Positions 15,597 to 31,810 of a DNA stretch of 64,000 nt are shown here, piece by piece (position 1 is the first letter of the stretch; each line of letters begins with the position of its first letter). The position numbers were made by a program, and so were the translations under genes. The notes under the pieces were generated by a model. It did no database searches. It was not told where the DNA came from and was given only the letters and a program-made list of their open reading frames with translations. The stretch is from Microbispora hainanensis. GTDB lineage: Bacteria > Actinomycetota > Actinomycetes > Streptosporangiales > Streptosporangiaceae. The stretch spans positions 6,448,001 through 6,512,000 of the forward strand of contig NZ_CP108086.1 in the NCBI RefSeq assembly GCF_036186745.1, given 5' to 3'.

Positions 15597-18500
15597 CCAA
15601 CCTCAGCTTCGGACGGCCACGTTCCAACCTGTGCACCCCGTCCGACCCGCCGTCCAACCCGCGCAGCGTCCGCGCCGCACCCGCGACCAGCACGGCACGC
15701 GGCAGGTCCCCACCGGCGGCACACCACTCCGCCACCGCCTCCAGCACCATCGCGCGCACCGTCTCGTCACCCGCCCGCCCCGACGACACCAGCGCCGAAC
15801 GCAGCGACCGCCACGCCGCCTCGCGATCCCCGAGCTCCGCCCGCACCCGCGCCAGCTCGACATGAACCGTCGACAGGAACTGCCCCGGCACGTCCGCCTG
15901 CCCGTCCACCAGCTCCAGCGCCTCCACCAGCAGGCGCTCCGCCTCGCCGAGCTCACCCCGCCGCCGCGCCACCTCCCCGGCGGCCTGCCGCACCCGCGCC
16001 GCCGCCAGCCGATCCAGCGTACGGTCGGCCGCCTCGCCGGCCAACACCAGCTCCCGCTCCGCCCCCACCACATCACCCGTACGGGCACGCAACTGGGCCA
16101 GCCGCACCCGCAGCATCATCGGGAGGGGCACCACCTCCATCCCGCCGAGCAGCCCCGCCAGCTCCGCCGCCTCCTCCAGCAGCGTCAGCGCCTCCGCCGC
16201 GTCCCCCCGATTCTCCGCCACCAGCGACAGCCAGTAGAGCGCCAGGGACAACCCCCACCGCTCCCCCAGCGCGCGGTAGCCCGCCAGCGCCGCACGCAAC
16301 CACGGCTCGGCCGCCCGCGCCCCCGCCCTGCCGTACTCGAACTCCCCGATGCCGCCCATCAGCAGCCCGGTCGCCCGCGCCCACGGATCCTCGTGATCGC
16401 CGAACGCCCGCATCGCCGCCAGCGCCCTGCGCCAGTGATCCACCGCCCCGCCCGAGGGCCTGACCCCCACGATCCAGGCCCACAACGCCACGGGATGGCC
16501 CGACTCCTCGACCACGCGCATCGCCTCCGGCGACGCGTACGGCTCATCGGACGCCAGCAGCACGCACAACGCGTGCGGCAGCTCCAGCCCATGCGGCGCG
16601 GCCTCGCCCAGCACCGCCCGGATGGCCCGCGCCCACCTCGCCGCCTCGTCGCCCCGCCCCCGCACCGTCCACTCCCACAGCCTGGCCATGAACAGCCGCA
16701 GCGACTGCCCCTTCTGCCCGGTCCGTACGGCGTGGCCCAGCGCCGCGTCGAGGTTGCCCCGCTCGGCGTCCAGCATCGCCAGCAGGCGAAGCTGCTCGGC
16801 CGTGCGCAACCCGGGCTCGGCCGCCTCCGCCACCTCGACGAAATAGCCCAGATGCCGGTCACGTACGGCCCGCGCCTCGCCCGCCTCCTCCAGCCGCTCG
16901 GCCGCGTACGCGCGCACCGTCTCCAGCAGCCGATAACGCACCTGCGCCGCCCGGTCCGCGGTCCCCTCGGGCTCGGCCACGACGACCAGCGACCTGTCCA
17001 CCAGGCAGGTCACCGTCTCCAGCCCCGCCCCGCACACCCGCAGCGCCGCCTCCGCCGTCGCCCCGCCCGCGAACACCGACAACCGGCGCAGCGCCACGCG
17101 CTCCTGCGGCGACAGCAGATCCCAGCTCCACTCGATCACCGCCCGCAGCGACCGATGCCGCGGCCCCGCCGTACGGCCGCCGCGCAGCGCCAGCCGCTCG
17201 CCCACCGCCTCGGCGAGCTGCCGCATCGTGAACGACCGCAGCCGGGCCGCAGCCAGCTCGATCGCGAGCGGCAGGCCGTCGAGCTGCCGGCACACCGCGA
17301 CCACATCGGTCACCACCGAGTCGTCCACCACGAACCCCGGCCGCGCGGCCGACGCCCGCGCCGCGAACAACGCCACCGCGGGGAACTCCAGCGCCCGCGC
17401 CGCGTCCACGTCGTCGCCGGGCAACGCCAGCGGCCGCACCGGATGGAGATGCTCGCCGGGAACGTCCAGCGGCTCTCGGCTGGTCGCCAGGATCCGCAGC
17501 CCCGGCACCCCCGCGAGCAGCCGCTCCGCCAGCGCCGCCGCGCCGTCCACCACGTGCTCGCAGTTGTCCAGCACGAGCACGAGCTCCCGGCCCGCCAGCG
17601 CCTCCACCAGCGCGTCGAGCGGCGACAGGGCCGGCCGCGCGGCGACGTCCCCGTCCCGCTCGGGCGTGGCCGCGGGTACGGTCGCCCGCACGGCGGCCAC
17701 CACGTCCGCCGCGTCGCCGGCGGCGGCCAGCTCGACCAGCCAGACACCCGAGGCGGCGGCGAGCCCGCCGGCGACCTCCACCGCCAGCCTGGTCTTGCCC
17801 GCGCCGCCCGGCCCGGTCAGCGTGACCAGCCGCGCGGCCGACAGCAGGCCCCGCACCCGCGCCACGTCCTCCCGCCGCCCCACCAGGCTCGTCACCGGCG
17901 CCGGCACGTTCCCCCGTACGGCAGCCCGTACGGGCTTTTCCGGAGGCGCGTAGCGCAGCGCCTCCAGGTGGGCCGCGCGCAGCTCCGGCCCGGGATCGAC
18001 GCCCAGCTCGTCAGCCAGCCGCCGCCTGACGCGTTCGAACGCCTCCAGCGCGTCCCCGCGCCGCCCCGCCGCGCACAGTGCCCGCATCAGCAGGGCATGG
18101 AACGGCTCGCGCAGCGGATGCGCGGCGACGACCTCCTCCAGCTCCGCCACCAGCGCCCCGGCGGCCGCCGTGTCCACCGCCGTGTCCACCGCCGTGTCCA
18201 CCGCCGTGTCCACCGCCGTGTCCACCGCCGTGTCCACCGCCGTGTCCACCGCCGTGTCGGCCACGGCGAGGTCGGCCGCCACCCGGGCCTCCAGCGCGCA
18301 AAGCCGCAGCTCCTCCAGGCGCGCCGCCGCCACCTGCGCGAACGGCAGGCCGGCCGCGTCGGCGAGCGCCGCACCCCGCCAGAGCGCCAGGGCCGACCGC
18401 AGCACGGCCGCGGCACGCCGGGGATCGCGCTCGGCCCGGCCCGCACGCACCAGGCGTTCGAACTCGACGGCGTCTACCTCCTCCGGCGGGACGTCGAGCA

Positions 18501-18765
18501 GATAACCGGCCGGATGCGACACCACTGTGCCGTGCGAGCCCTCGTGCACTCCCTGGTGTCGCAGCTCACGTCGTAGCCGCGACACCAGGGAATGCAGCGC
18601 CGCCACCGGGTTCGCGGGCGGCTCCTCCCACAGGTCCTCGGCCAGACTCTCGGCGGTGACCACCCTGCCGGGTTCCAGAGCGAGCCGGATCAGCAGCACG
18701 CGCAGCCGCGCACCTTTGATATCGCCGCCGGTCACCCGCAACGGCCCGAGAATCCCGATTCGCAT
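15556..18765 (-). CDS. AfsR/SARP-type regulator with NB-ARC ATPase and TPR-like domain
   Basis: 1069 residues. OmpR-like winged helix at ~1-92, BTAD helical domain ~97-275, STAND/NB-ARC ATPase ~290-600 with P-loop GPGGAGKT (318-325) and Walker B LVLVLDNCEH, then a long helical TPR-like region to the end. This is the architecture of large SARP regulators that activate secondary-metabolite genes. The BTAD domain holds seven AVDT tetrapeptides (residues ~171-199) encoded by a 12-bp repeat, a lineage-specific insertion. ATG 18765 follows GAGAGAG. Divergent from a tyrosine recombinase; no biosynthetic cluster lies beside it. Its last 41 bp overlap the glutaredoxin gene. Confidence 0.88.
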   Translation of the reverse strand: MRIGILGPLRVTGGDIKGARLRVLLIRLALEPGRVVTAESLAEDLWEEPPANPVAALHSLVSRLRRELRHQGVHEGSHGTVVSHPAGYLLDVPPEEVDAVEFERLVRAGRAERDPRRAAAVLRSALALWRGAALADAAGLPFAQVAAARLEELRLCALEARVAADLAVADTAVDTAVDTAVDTAVDTAVDTAVDTAVDTAAAGALVAELEEVVAAHPLREPFHALLMRALCAAGRRGDALEAFERVRRRLADELGVDPGPELRAAHLEALRYAPPEKPVRAAVRGNVPAPVTSLVGRREDVARVRGLLSAARLVTLTGPGGAGKTRLAVEVAGGLAAASGVWLVELAAAGDAADVVAAVRATVPAATPERDGDVAARPALSPLDALVEALAGRELVLVLDNCEHVVDGAAALAERLLAGVPGLRILATSREPLDVPGEHLHPVRPLALPGDDVDAARALEFPAVALFAARASAARPGFVVDDSVVTDVVAVCRQLDGLPLAIELAAARLRSFTMRQLAEAVGERLALRGGRTAGPRHRSLRAVIEWSWDLLSPQERVALRRLSVFAGGATAEAALRVCGAGLETVTCLVDRSLVVVAEPEGTADRAAQVRYRLLETVRAYAAERLEEAGEARAVRDRHLGYFVEVAEAAEPGLRTAEQLRLLAMLDAERGNLDAALGHAVRTGQKGQSLRLFMARLWEWTVRGRGDEAARWARAIRAVLGEAAPHGLELPHALCVLLASDEPYASPEAMRVVEESGHPVALWAWIVGVRPSGGAVDHWRRALAAMRAFGDHEDPWARATGLLMGGIGEFEYGRAGARAAEPWLRAALAGYRALGERWGLSLALYWLSLVAENRGDAAEALTLLEEAAELAGLLGGMEVVPLPMMLRVRLAQLRARTGDVVGAERELVLAGEAADRTLDRLAAARVRQAAGEVARRRGELGEAERLLVEALELVDGQADVPGQFLSTVHVELARVRAELGDREAAWRSLRSALVSSGRAGDETVRAMVLEAVAEWCAAGGDLPRAVLVAGAARTLRGLDGGSDGVHRLERGRPKLRLVKAVARAPIEGRG
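18170..18253. repeat. 12-bp tandem repeat (7 copies) in the SARP BTAD domain
   Basis: Seven exact copies of GTGTCCACCGCC followed by a diverged eighth. On the minus strand it encodes (AVDT)7. Perfect identity between copies points to recent expansion. Confidence 0.9.
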
Positions 18766-18825
18766 GGCTCTCTCATTGTCGTTGAGGGTTTTGGTTCGTG
18801 GCGTAAATGATCTTGTAGCCGCCCA

Positions 18826-18845
18826 GCGCCTTTACAATGTAGATT
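18826..18845 (+). promoter_or_regulatory. Shared 20-bp promoter/operator motif, copy 1
   Basis: GCGCCTTTACAATGTAGATT lies 18 bp before the recombinase start (18864). It combines a TACA-n-TGTA palindrome with a -10-like TAGATT. A copy with a single change (central A to T) occurs at 56827-56846 upstream of an ABC transporter gene. Confidence 0.55.
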
Positions 18846-18863
18846 CATAGTAGGATCGGCGTG

Positions 18864-19817
18864 ATGAACACCCCCGCCGTCCCCGAGCGGAACACCCCCG
18901 CGCGGCCGGAGCGCGATCCCTACCAGGTGTATCTCGACGCGCTGCAGAGCCCCGAGTCCAAGCGCACGATGAAGGGCTGCCTCGACCGCATCGCCCGCCT
19001 CATCACCGGCGACCCGGAGGCGACCGGCGCCGGCCAGCCCTGGGAACTGCTCCGCTACGAGCACACCACCCGGCTGCGGACGCTGATGCGGGAGCAGGGC
19101 TGGTCGCCCTCCCACGTCAACAAGCATCTGGTCGCGCTGCGCCGGGTGCTGAAGGAGGCGTGGCGGCTCGGCCTGATGAGCGGCGAGGACTACCAGCGGG
19201 CCGCCGACCTGCCCGCCTACAAGCACACCCGCGTCCCGGCGGGACGGCACGTCGAGAACGAGGCGCTGGCTGCCGTGCTGGAGGTGTGCGACGGCGACCC
19301 CTCCCCCGCCGGCCGCCGCGACGGCGCGATGCTGGCGGCGCTCTACTCCACCGGCTGCCGCCGCGCCGAGATCGCCGGGCTCACCCTGGCCGACTTCGAT
19401 CCCCACGCGCGTTCCCTGCGGGTGCGCGGCAAGGGCGACAAGGAACGGCTGGTCTACCTGACCGCGGAGGCCGTCGAGCGCCTCGATCTCTGGCTCGCCG
19501 TACGCGGGCGGGCGACGGGCCCGCTGTTCTGCCCCATCAACAAGGGCGGGCGGCTGCGCCTGGCCCACATGACCGGCCAGGCCATCGCCGACATCGTCTC
19601 CCGCCGCCTGGCCGCCGCCGGGGCCTCCCCGCGTACGCCGCACGACTTCCGGCGCACGTTCATCGGCGAGCTGCTCGACGCCGGGGTCGACCTCGCCACC
19701 GCCCAGGCGCTGGTGGGCCACGCCTCCCCCGCCACCACCGCGCGCTACGACCGGCGGCCCGAGCGGCGCCGCCGCGAAGCCGTCGACCGGCTCCGCGTCC
19801 CCGGCGCCGCCCGCTGA
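18864..19817 (+). CDS. Tyrosine recombinase / phage-type integrase
   Basis: 317 residues: an N-terminal SAM-like core-binding domain (~18-110) and a catalytic domain (~130-300). All catalytic residues are visible: R167 (GCRRAEI), K193 (RGKGDKERL), H260-xx-R263 (HDFRRTF), H286 (VGHAS) and nucleophile Y295 (TTARYDRR). ATG 18864 is preferred over GTG 18861 because AGGA lies 8 bases upstream. It stands alone, with no excisionase, phage genes or obvious att repeats in the window. It converges on the standalone rpoB with only 16 bp between stops. It may act on an element outside the window, or be a domesticated or relict integrase. Confidence 0.88.
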   Translation: MNTPAVPERNTPARPERDPYQVYLDALQSPESKRTMKGCLDRIARLITGDPEATGAGQPWELLRYEHTTRLRTLMREQGWSPSHVNKHLVALRRVLKEAWRLGLMSGEDYQRAADLPAYKHTRVPAGRHVENEALAAVLEVCDGDPSPAGRRDGAMLAALYSTGCRRAEIAGLTLADFDPHARSLRVRGKGDKERLVYLTAEAVERLDLWLAVRGRATGPLFCPINKGGRLRLAHMTGQAIADIVSRRLAAAGASPRTPHDFRRTFIGELLDAGVDLATAQALVGHASPATTARYDRRPERRRREAVDRLRVPGAAR

Positions 19818-19833
19818 CCGGGCCTGCCGTTCC

Positions 19834-23322
<3,489 letters not shown>

Positions 23323-23422
23323 CAGGTGTCCTTCCGAGGACTCGCGGACTGACTACACGCGCGCCGGAGGACAGCTCACTCGATAGGAGGAAGTGGGATG
23401 CCGAGGGCGAGCGTGAGAGGGC

Positions 23423-23471
23423 AGCATAAAGCAAACTACAAACAAATGTCCACACTTATCCGCATTGTCAA
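23423..23471 (-). promoter_or_regulatory. Candidate rpoB promoter
   Basis: On the minus strand TGGACA (23452-23447), 18-bp spacer, TATGCT (23428-23423) in an AT-rich island. An additional TTGACA lies further upstream (23471-23466). Transcription would begin ~90 nt before the TTG start. Confidence 0.45.
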
Positions 23472-23564
23472 CCTCTGTCCCGTAGCCAGAATCGCATGCC
23501 CGCCCGGAAATCGTCAAGCCGCCCTCAAGAAAACCACCTCTCGCGCCCCGCCGCACACCGAAAA

Positions 23565-23594
23565 GACCGGCCCGCCGGAAGGGGCGGGCCGGTC
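23565..23594 (-). terminator. Rho-independent terminator of the subtilase gene
   Basis: Perfect 12-bp stem GACCGGCCCGCC / GGCGGGCCGGTC with a 6-base loop, starting 15 bp after the subtilase stop. TTTTC follows on the minus strand. It insulates the downstream rpoB. Confidence 0.8.
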
Positions 23595-23608
23595 TCAGCC
23601 GGGGGCGG

Positions 23609-27127
<3,519 letters not shown>

Positions 27128-27213
27128 AAGCTCTCCTATGTGGGCAAACAGGCACCCACAGGGGGAAAAGGGACTAGTGGGGTTCGGATGAACTCCGGGG
27201 ACGTATCGTTGTG

Positions 27214-27237
27214 GATCTTGCCAAGATGGGCAAGATC
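27214..27237. promoter_or_regulatory. Inverted repeat upstream of subtilase gene
   Basis: GATCTTGCC-AAGATG-GGCAAGATC, 9-bp perfect arms, ~90 bp before the protease GTG start; candidate operator for the protease. Confidence 0.4.
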
Positions 27238-27689
27238 AGGGCAAAGAGTTCAACTGGATTTAACAATCGCCCCTTACTGCCCGATCGGGACAGCCGAAAA
27301 ATGTGCCCCGCGACCACGCCCTGGCCGCCGAGGCGGACGTCCCCACCGCCCTACCTACGCCCTTCGTGCCGGAGGAGAGGCCCAAGGACGGCCGCGCCTC
27401 GGCCCCGGGCCCGCCGCCCTCGGCCTCACCCCCATGGCCCCTGCCCCCATGGATCTGGCCTGACGCCCCCTGCTCCCGATCCCACCGAGGTGGGTGTGCA
27501 CCCGACGAACGTCGTACGGTCCCGCGCCTCGGGCTCGCGGAGCACGAGCCGCTCGGTCCGAGTTCGGGTCGACGGCGAACGGAGCGATCCGGAGACGGAC
27601 ACGCACGCGCCGCGCGGACCAGGCCAGGCCGCGGGTCGGCTGACGGCGTCCCGGCATTGCCGGGTGTCGTGCTTACGCAGCGGCGCGTG

Positions 27690-27733
27690 GATCGTCGTGA
27701 GACATGAGGGTGATCGTCGTGAGACATGAGGGT
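27690..27733. repeat. 22-bp perfect direct repeat
   Basis: The unit beginning GATCGTCGTGAGACATGAG occurs twice head-to-tail (27690-27711 and 27712-27733) with no mismatches, in a region without a gene. Confidence 0.75.
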
Positions 27734-27979
27734 GAGAGGACGCGGTGCGGATGTACGGCCGCCGACGGAATCACGTGCCCGAGAGCAGTTCCGCTTCCAG
27801 TCGGCGAAACGCTCACGCATGGCAGAGAACTGGAGGAGTCGGCGCCATAGGCAGTGGAGTCGCGGTCGAGTACGTCCCCTAGGTAGGACAGCGACTCGGC
27901 GAACAATCGCCCAAACGAAGCCCGGCCTGTCCGCGCTTCGCCCCGGTCTGTCCGCGCGTAGCCCACTGCGCCTCCCGCC

Positions 27980-30900
27980 TCACTCGCGCGGCCGTCTGCT
28001 CCCGATCCGGTGGTAGGTGAAGGCCCAGCGGTCGGTGCCGATCTTGCGGCGGGTGTAGCGCTCGGGGTGCTGGTAGCGGTCGCGGTTGTGGAACTGGCAG
28101 GCCGGGCCGAGGAGCTTCAGGTCCGTGAGGCCGCCGGTGCTCCAGTTGTCGGCGTGGTCGATCTGGCACATGGTCGCCGGGAGCGGGCAGCCGTCGACCC
28201 AGCACGTGGCATACCGGGCGAAGATGGCCCGCCGCTGGGCAGGAGTCGCCAGACGGACCTTGCGGCCCATGTCCAGCACCTGCCCGTCGGCGTTCATGAC
28301 GATCCGCACCAGAGTCGAGGTCCGGGCGAGCCGATGCACGCTGGAGACGGGCAGCACCTGCCCGGTCGCCAGCAGCAACCCCGGCGGCACCATCCCCAGC
28401 GGCCCTCCCAGCGAGGCGCCCAGTGCCGTCCCCAGCAGCGACCCGGGCAGCGTGCCTGCCGACGCTCCCAGCGCCGACCCCAAGAACGCCCCGGGCATCG
28501 TGCCCGCCGACGCACCTGGCGCTGCTCCGGGTGACGCCCCGGGAGTTGCTCCCGGTGACGCACCCCGCGATGCCCCCTGTGCCGCTCCTTGCGATGCTGC
28601 TTGCGCCGTCCCCGGCGTCCCACGCCCGGCTCCCGGTGCCGTTCCCGATGCCCATCCGGGTGGTGTCTCCCGCTCCGGTCCGGGCCCGCCGGGCGTCGCT
28701 CCCGACGGTCCCGATGCCCCCGGTGCCTGCGTCGCACGCGAGCACCGCGCCTCACCACTGCACCGCCACGCGCCCTGGCTGCCGCACCGGCACGTGCTCT
28801 GGCCACGCCGGCAGTCCCCCGCAGGCCGATGCCCGACGTGGGTGTGACGTACGGAGACATCCTCGGGAGGAGGATCCGTCCACACCCCCTCCGAAGGCGC
28901 TGCCTCCGAAGGCGTTGTGTGCGATGGAGCAGCCTCCGAGCACGCTGCCTGTGATAGCGGCGCGTCCGAAGCCGTCGCGCCCGAAGGGGCTGTGTCCGAA
29001 GGGGCTGTGTGCGCATGCCCGTCACCGTCGGCAGGGCATGCTGACGCGCGCCGCGCGGTGTGCGGTGTTCCAGACTTGGCCGCAACGCGGTCGCCGTCTC
29101 CGACCTTGGCAGGCACGGTCTCGCCGCCCTCGGCGGCGGCGGCGTTCACGGTGTGGCCGCCCTCAGCAGAGGCGGTGCTTGCGGTGTCGCGCAGCTCGCA
29201 CTCACCTGCATCACTCCCCGCACCGGCATCCGCCTCAGCCTCGCCGGTGTCGAACTCCTCCGGGATGTCGGGGTCGTCAGCGCCGCCCGCAGCGCCGGGG
29301 TCGCCCAACGCGCCGGAAACGGTGTCATCGGCCCGCCTCAGGTCGTCGGCGCTTCCGGTGGCGTCGGGGGCGTAGGCGTTGGTGTCGTCGGCGCTCTCCG
29401 CACCGGCATCTGCCTCAGCCTCGGCATTGTCGAAGTCGTCGGCCTGGCCGGGTGCAGGGTCGCCCGTGTCGTCCCGGCCTTCCCCGAAGCCCCCGGCATC
29501 CCGCGCGTCTTCGACATGGTCGGTGGTGTCGTCGGCCTGGCCCGGCTCGTCAGTGGTCCCGGCGATGTCGAGGGCGTAGTCGCTGGGGGCGCTGTCGCCG
29601 AGGTCTGCGAAGTGGTCGCTGACGTCGTCATCGGCGGCAGGGTCAGCAGGGTCTTCGGTGGCCGGGTCGGCCTGGCTTGGCTCGTCAGTGCATCCGGCAG
29701 GGTCGGGGACGTAGTCGCTGGGGGCGCTGTCGCCGAGGTCTGCGAAGTGGTCGCTGACGTCGTCGTCGGTGGCCGGGTCGGCGGGGTATGGGTCGTCGGC
29801 GGTGGGGTCGGTGGTTTCGGGGTCGGTGGGGAGGGATTCAGCGCTGACCACGACGAGGAGCTCGGTGACGATCTTCTGCTCCAGCAGGGCGATCAGCGCG
29901 TCCGCCTGACGTACCGTCAGCGGGCGGTCATCCCCCTGCGCCCTCAGCTTGGCGTACGCCTGCAACAACGCCATCAACCGGGCGCCGGCCTCACGCGGCA
30001 GGTAGAACTCCCCTTCCACGCCGCCGCCCTTGCCCGGGCGGACCCGCAGGAACCGCCGCCCGTAATCGGCCCGCTCATCCCGCTCATCCCCATCGGGGTC
30101 CAGCACCGCCCGCAGATGGCGGCCGGCCTTGGCGACCTCCGCCGCCCCGGCCTTGCCCGCCAGGTCCACCAAGATCGGCTCCGCCAAGGTGGCCTGCTCA
30201 TCCGATAGCCCGGCCACAGCGGCGCAGATGGCCTCCACCACCCCCGCCGCCAACTCACCCGCAGCGAACTTCTCCCGCACGACGGGGAGGCGCGGCAGTT
30301 CCGCCCCCAACGTGAGCAGGCGGCCCGCACCCCCCACCGTCATCCCCCCACTCGTGCGCAACCAACACCGGGTGGAGGCATGCCCATGCTGCCTGGCCTG
30401 CCCCGCCCGATGCACCCGCCCCACCCGATCGGCCAGCGCGCTGGTGATCCGATCCCGGGCGAACAGCAACTCCTCCGCCTCGGCCAGGCACACATCCACA
30501 TCGGCGGGAAGCGGCGTCAGCGCCAGCTCTTGGGCCACCTCACGAACCGACCCCACCACCACCCACGACGACCGCACACCACCCCGACCCCGACCACGAC
30601 CACGACCCCGGCCACGATCACGCCCACCCACACCCTCGGAAGCACCCGCACCCGCACTCGGGCCGGCCGCGCCAGGACCATCCGCGCCGGTGCCGTTCGT
30701 GCCAGCAGCGCCCGCGCCAGCGGCAGCCGCACCATCAGCATCCCCTCCACGGGCGGCACCCGCGTCAGATCCCGCGCTGTCGGCGGCGCAACGCGCGGCA
30801 TTCGTGCCAGCGGCATCCGCTCCAGCGCCGTCCACGCCAGCAGCAGCCGCACGATCGGCAGCTCCACGCGCGGCATTCGCGCCAGCGCCGTTCGTGCCGG

Positions 30901-31312
30901 CGGCATTCGCCTCGGCGGCAGCTCCACGCGTGGCATCCACGCTGTCGGCAGTCCCACGCGCGGCATCCGCGCCAGCGGCGTCCGCACCGTCAGCATTCCC
31001 ATGGGTGGCATCCGCGCCAGTGTCGTTCACACCAGCGGCAGCCGCACCGGCGACAGCCCAACGCGTGGCATCCGCGCCGTCAGTATGGGTGCCTGGGCCG
31101 TCCGTGGTCTCGGTGCCTGGGCTGGTGGTGCTACCGCTGCTGGGCGCACCTGTGCGCTGCCGGGGCTCGAAGTTGATGATCGGGAAGGGCTCGCGGGCGG
31201 ACGAGCCATCAGAGGACCACAGCGGCGAATTGGCGACCAGACGGTCCCACCAGCCGTCATCAGGAGTGTTCGAATGACGAAGGCGCTCAGGATCGATACC
31301 GAACGGATCCAT
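27980..31312 (-). CDS. DUF222/13E12-family HNH endonuclease with giant low-complexity insertions
   Basis: 1110 residues, roughly twice the usual 450-550. ATG 31312 follows GGGAGG. Order: conserved N-terminus 1-55; Ala/Gly/Asp repeat segment ~66-230 with an RG stretch; DUF222 core ~245-480 (RITSALADRVGRVHRAGQAR, then GEFYLPREAGARLMALLQAY); acidic then GASPGATPG-like insertion ~485-960; then the tail of DUF222 and an HNH domain at ~1037-1077 (CWVDGCPLP...CQIDHADNW...CQFHNRDR). Cys, His and Asn of the nuclease are present. Such genes are multicopy and mobile in actinobacteria; role unknown. The insertion splits DUF222 from HNH. The low-complexity parts contain DNA-level repeats. Confidence 0.85.
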   Translation of the reverse strand: MDPFGIDPERLRHSNTPDDGWWDRLVANSPLWSSDGSSAREPFPIINFEPRQRTGAPSSGSTTSPGTETTDGPGTHTDGADATRWAVAGAAAAGVNDTGADATHGNADGADAAGADAARGTADSVDATRGAAAEANAAGTNGAGANAARGAADRAAAAGVDGAGADAAGTNAARCAADSAGSDAGAARGGDADGAAAAGAGAAGTNGTGADGPGAAGPSAGAGASEGVGGRDRGRGRGRGRGRGGVRSSWVVVGSVREVAQELALTPLPADVDVCLAEAEELLFARDRITSALADRVGRVHRAGQARQHGHASTRCWLRTSGGMTVGGAGRLLTLGAELPRLPVVREKFAAGELAAGVVEAICAAVAGLSDEQATLAEPILVDLAGKAGAAEVAKAGRHLRAVLDPDGDERDERADYGRRFLRVRPGKGGGVEGEFYLPREAGARLMALLQAYAKLRAQGDDRPLTVRQADALIALLEQKIVTELLVVVSAESLPTDPETTDPTADDPYPADPATDDDVSDHFADLGDSAPSDYVPDPAGCTDEPSQADPATEDPADPAADDDVSDHFADLGDSAPSDYALDIAGTTDEPGQADDTTDHVEDARDAGGFGEGRDDTGDPAPGQADDFDNAEAEADAGAESADDTNAYAPDATGSADDLRRADDTVSGALGDPGAAGGADDPDIPEEFDTGEAEADAGAGSDAGECELRDTASTASAEGGHTVNAAAAEGGETVPAKVGDGDRVAAKSGTPHTARRASACPADGDGHAHTAPSDTAPSGATASDAPLSQAACSEAAPSHTTPSEAAPSEGVWTDPPPEDVSVRHTHVGHRPAGDCRRGQSTCRCGSQGAWRCSGEARCSRATQAPGASGPSGATPGGPGPERETPPGWASGTAPGAGRGTPGTAQAASQGAAQGASRGASPGATPGASPGAAPGASAGTMPGAFLGSALGASAGTLPGSLLGTALGASLGGPLGMVPPGLLLATGQVLPVSSVHRLARTSTLVRIVMNADGQVLDMGRKVRLATPAQRRAIFARYATCWVDGCPLPATMCQIDHADNWSTGGLTDLKLLGPACQFHNRDRYQHPERYTRRKIGTDRWAFTYHRIGSRRPRE
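29575..29764. repeat. 55-bp direct repeat, copies 135 bp apart
   Basis: Positions 29575-29629 and 29710-29764 are identical. They encode DDVSDHFADLGDSAPSDY twice inside the acidic insertion of the DUF222/HNH gene, showing a segmental duplication. Confidence 0.8.
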
Positions 31313-31810
31313 CACACCTCCCTCGCTCGATTCGAACTGATGTATGGATTCTCTTACAGTCCGTGAGCGAGTGGCAACTGTGCGAAGCGAATGGCTGGAG
31401 CCTCAGGTAGCCCCGAAAAAACACGGGCGTGCCGGGGTGTGCCTGGCGCCGGGCCGGCTTGGGCTTCAGCGGGAGGCCGCGACGAGAGCTGAACAGATCG
31501 ATGTCATCTGAGGGGCGGACCCCATCCCGAGGAGCTGAACGGCATGCTGCCGCCCGGGACGAAGCCGTACGCAGCGACGACCTTGCGCCCGACGCGAGCC
31601 AGACAGGATCCGCCAACGGCCAGGCGCGTGTGGGCCTGGCCCACTTCTCCATGGCCGCGGACAGGATTCGAGGTCGTGCCTCACGCAGCGTGGGCGCAGA
31701 TCGGGGATGCGCTGTTCCCGGCCGCAATCGCCAATCTCCGAGGTGCCACGCAGACGGGCAGTCAGTCGTCCGACATGTGGGCGGCGGGACTGTCGCATTG
31801 AGGGCGACTG
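31313..31810. other. ~500-bp region without a supported gene
   Basis: The first ~60 bases hold the leader and probable promoter of the DUF222/HNH gene (minus strand). The rest contains only overlapping open frames with no recognisable domain. It borders a broken dehydrogenase gene, so it may be decaying DNA. Confidence 0.5.

Larger units (their letters stand above)
27128..27979. other. 852-bp gene-free region
   Basis: Open frames here are GC-rich and mutually overlapping with no recognisable domain or ribosome-binding site. Visible structure: an inverted repeat at 27214-27237 upstream of the subtilase gene, and a perfect 22-bp direct repeat at 27690-27733. Possibly decayed mobile DNA. Confidence 0.5.

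Noticed and set aside
18170-18253. CRISPR-like array
   Set aside because: The units are 12 bp head-to-tail with no spacers and are in frame within a coding domain.
27260-27966. Several overlapping frames of 90-190 codons on both strands
   Set aside because: All have arginine/serine/proline-rich noise composition, overlap each other and lack start signals or motifs.
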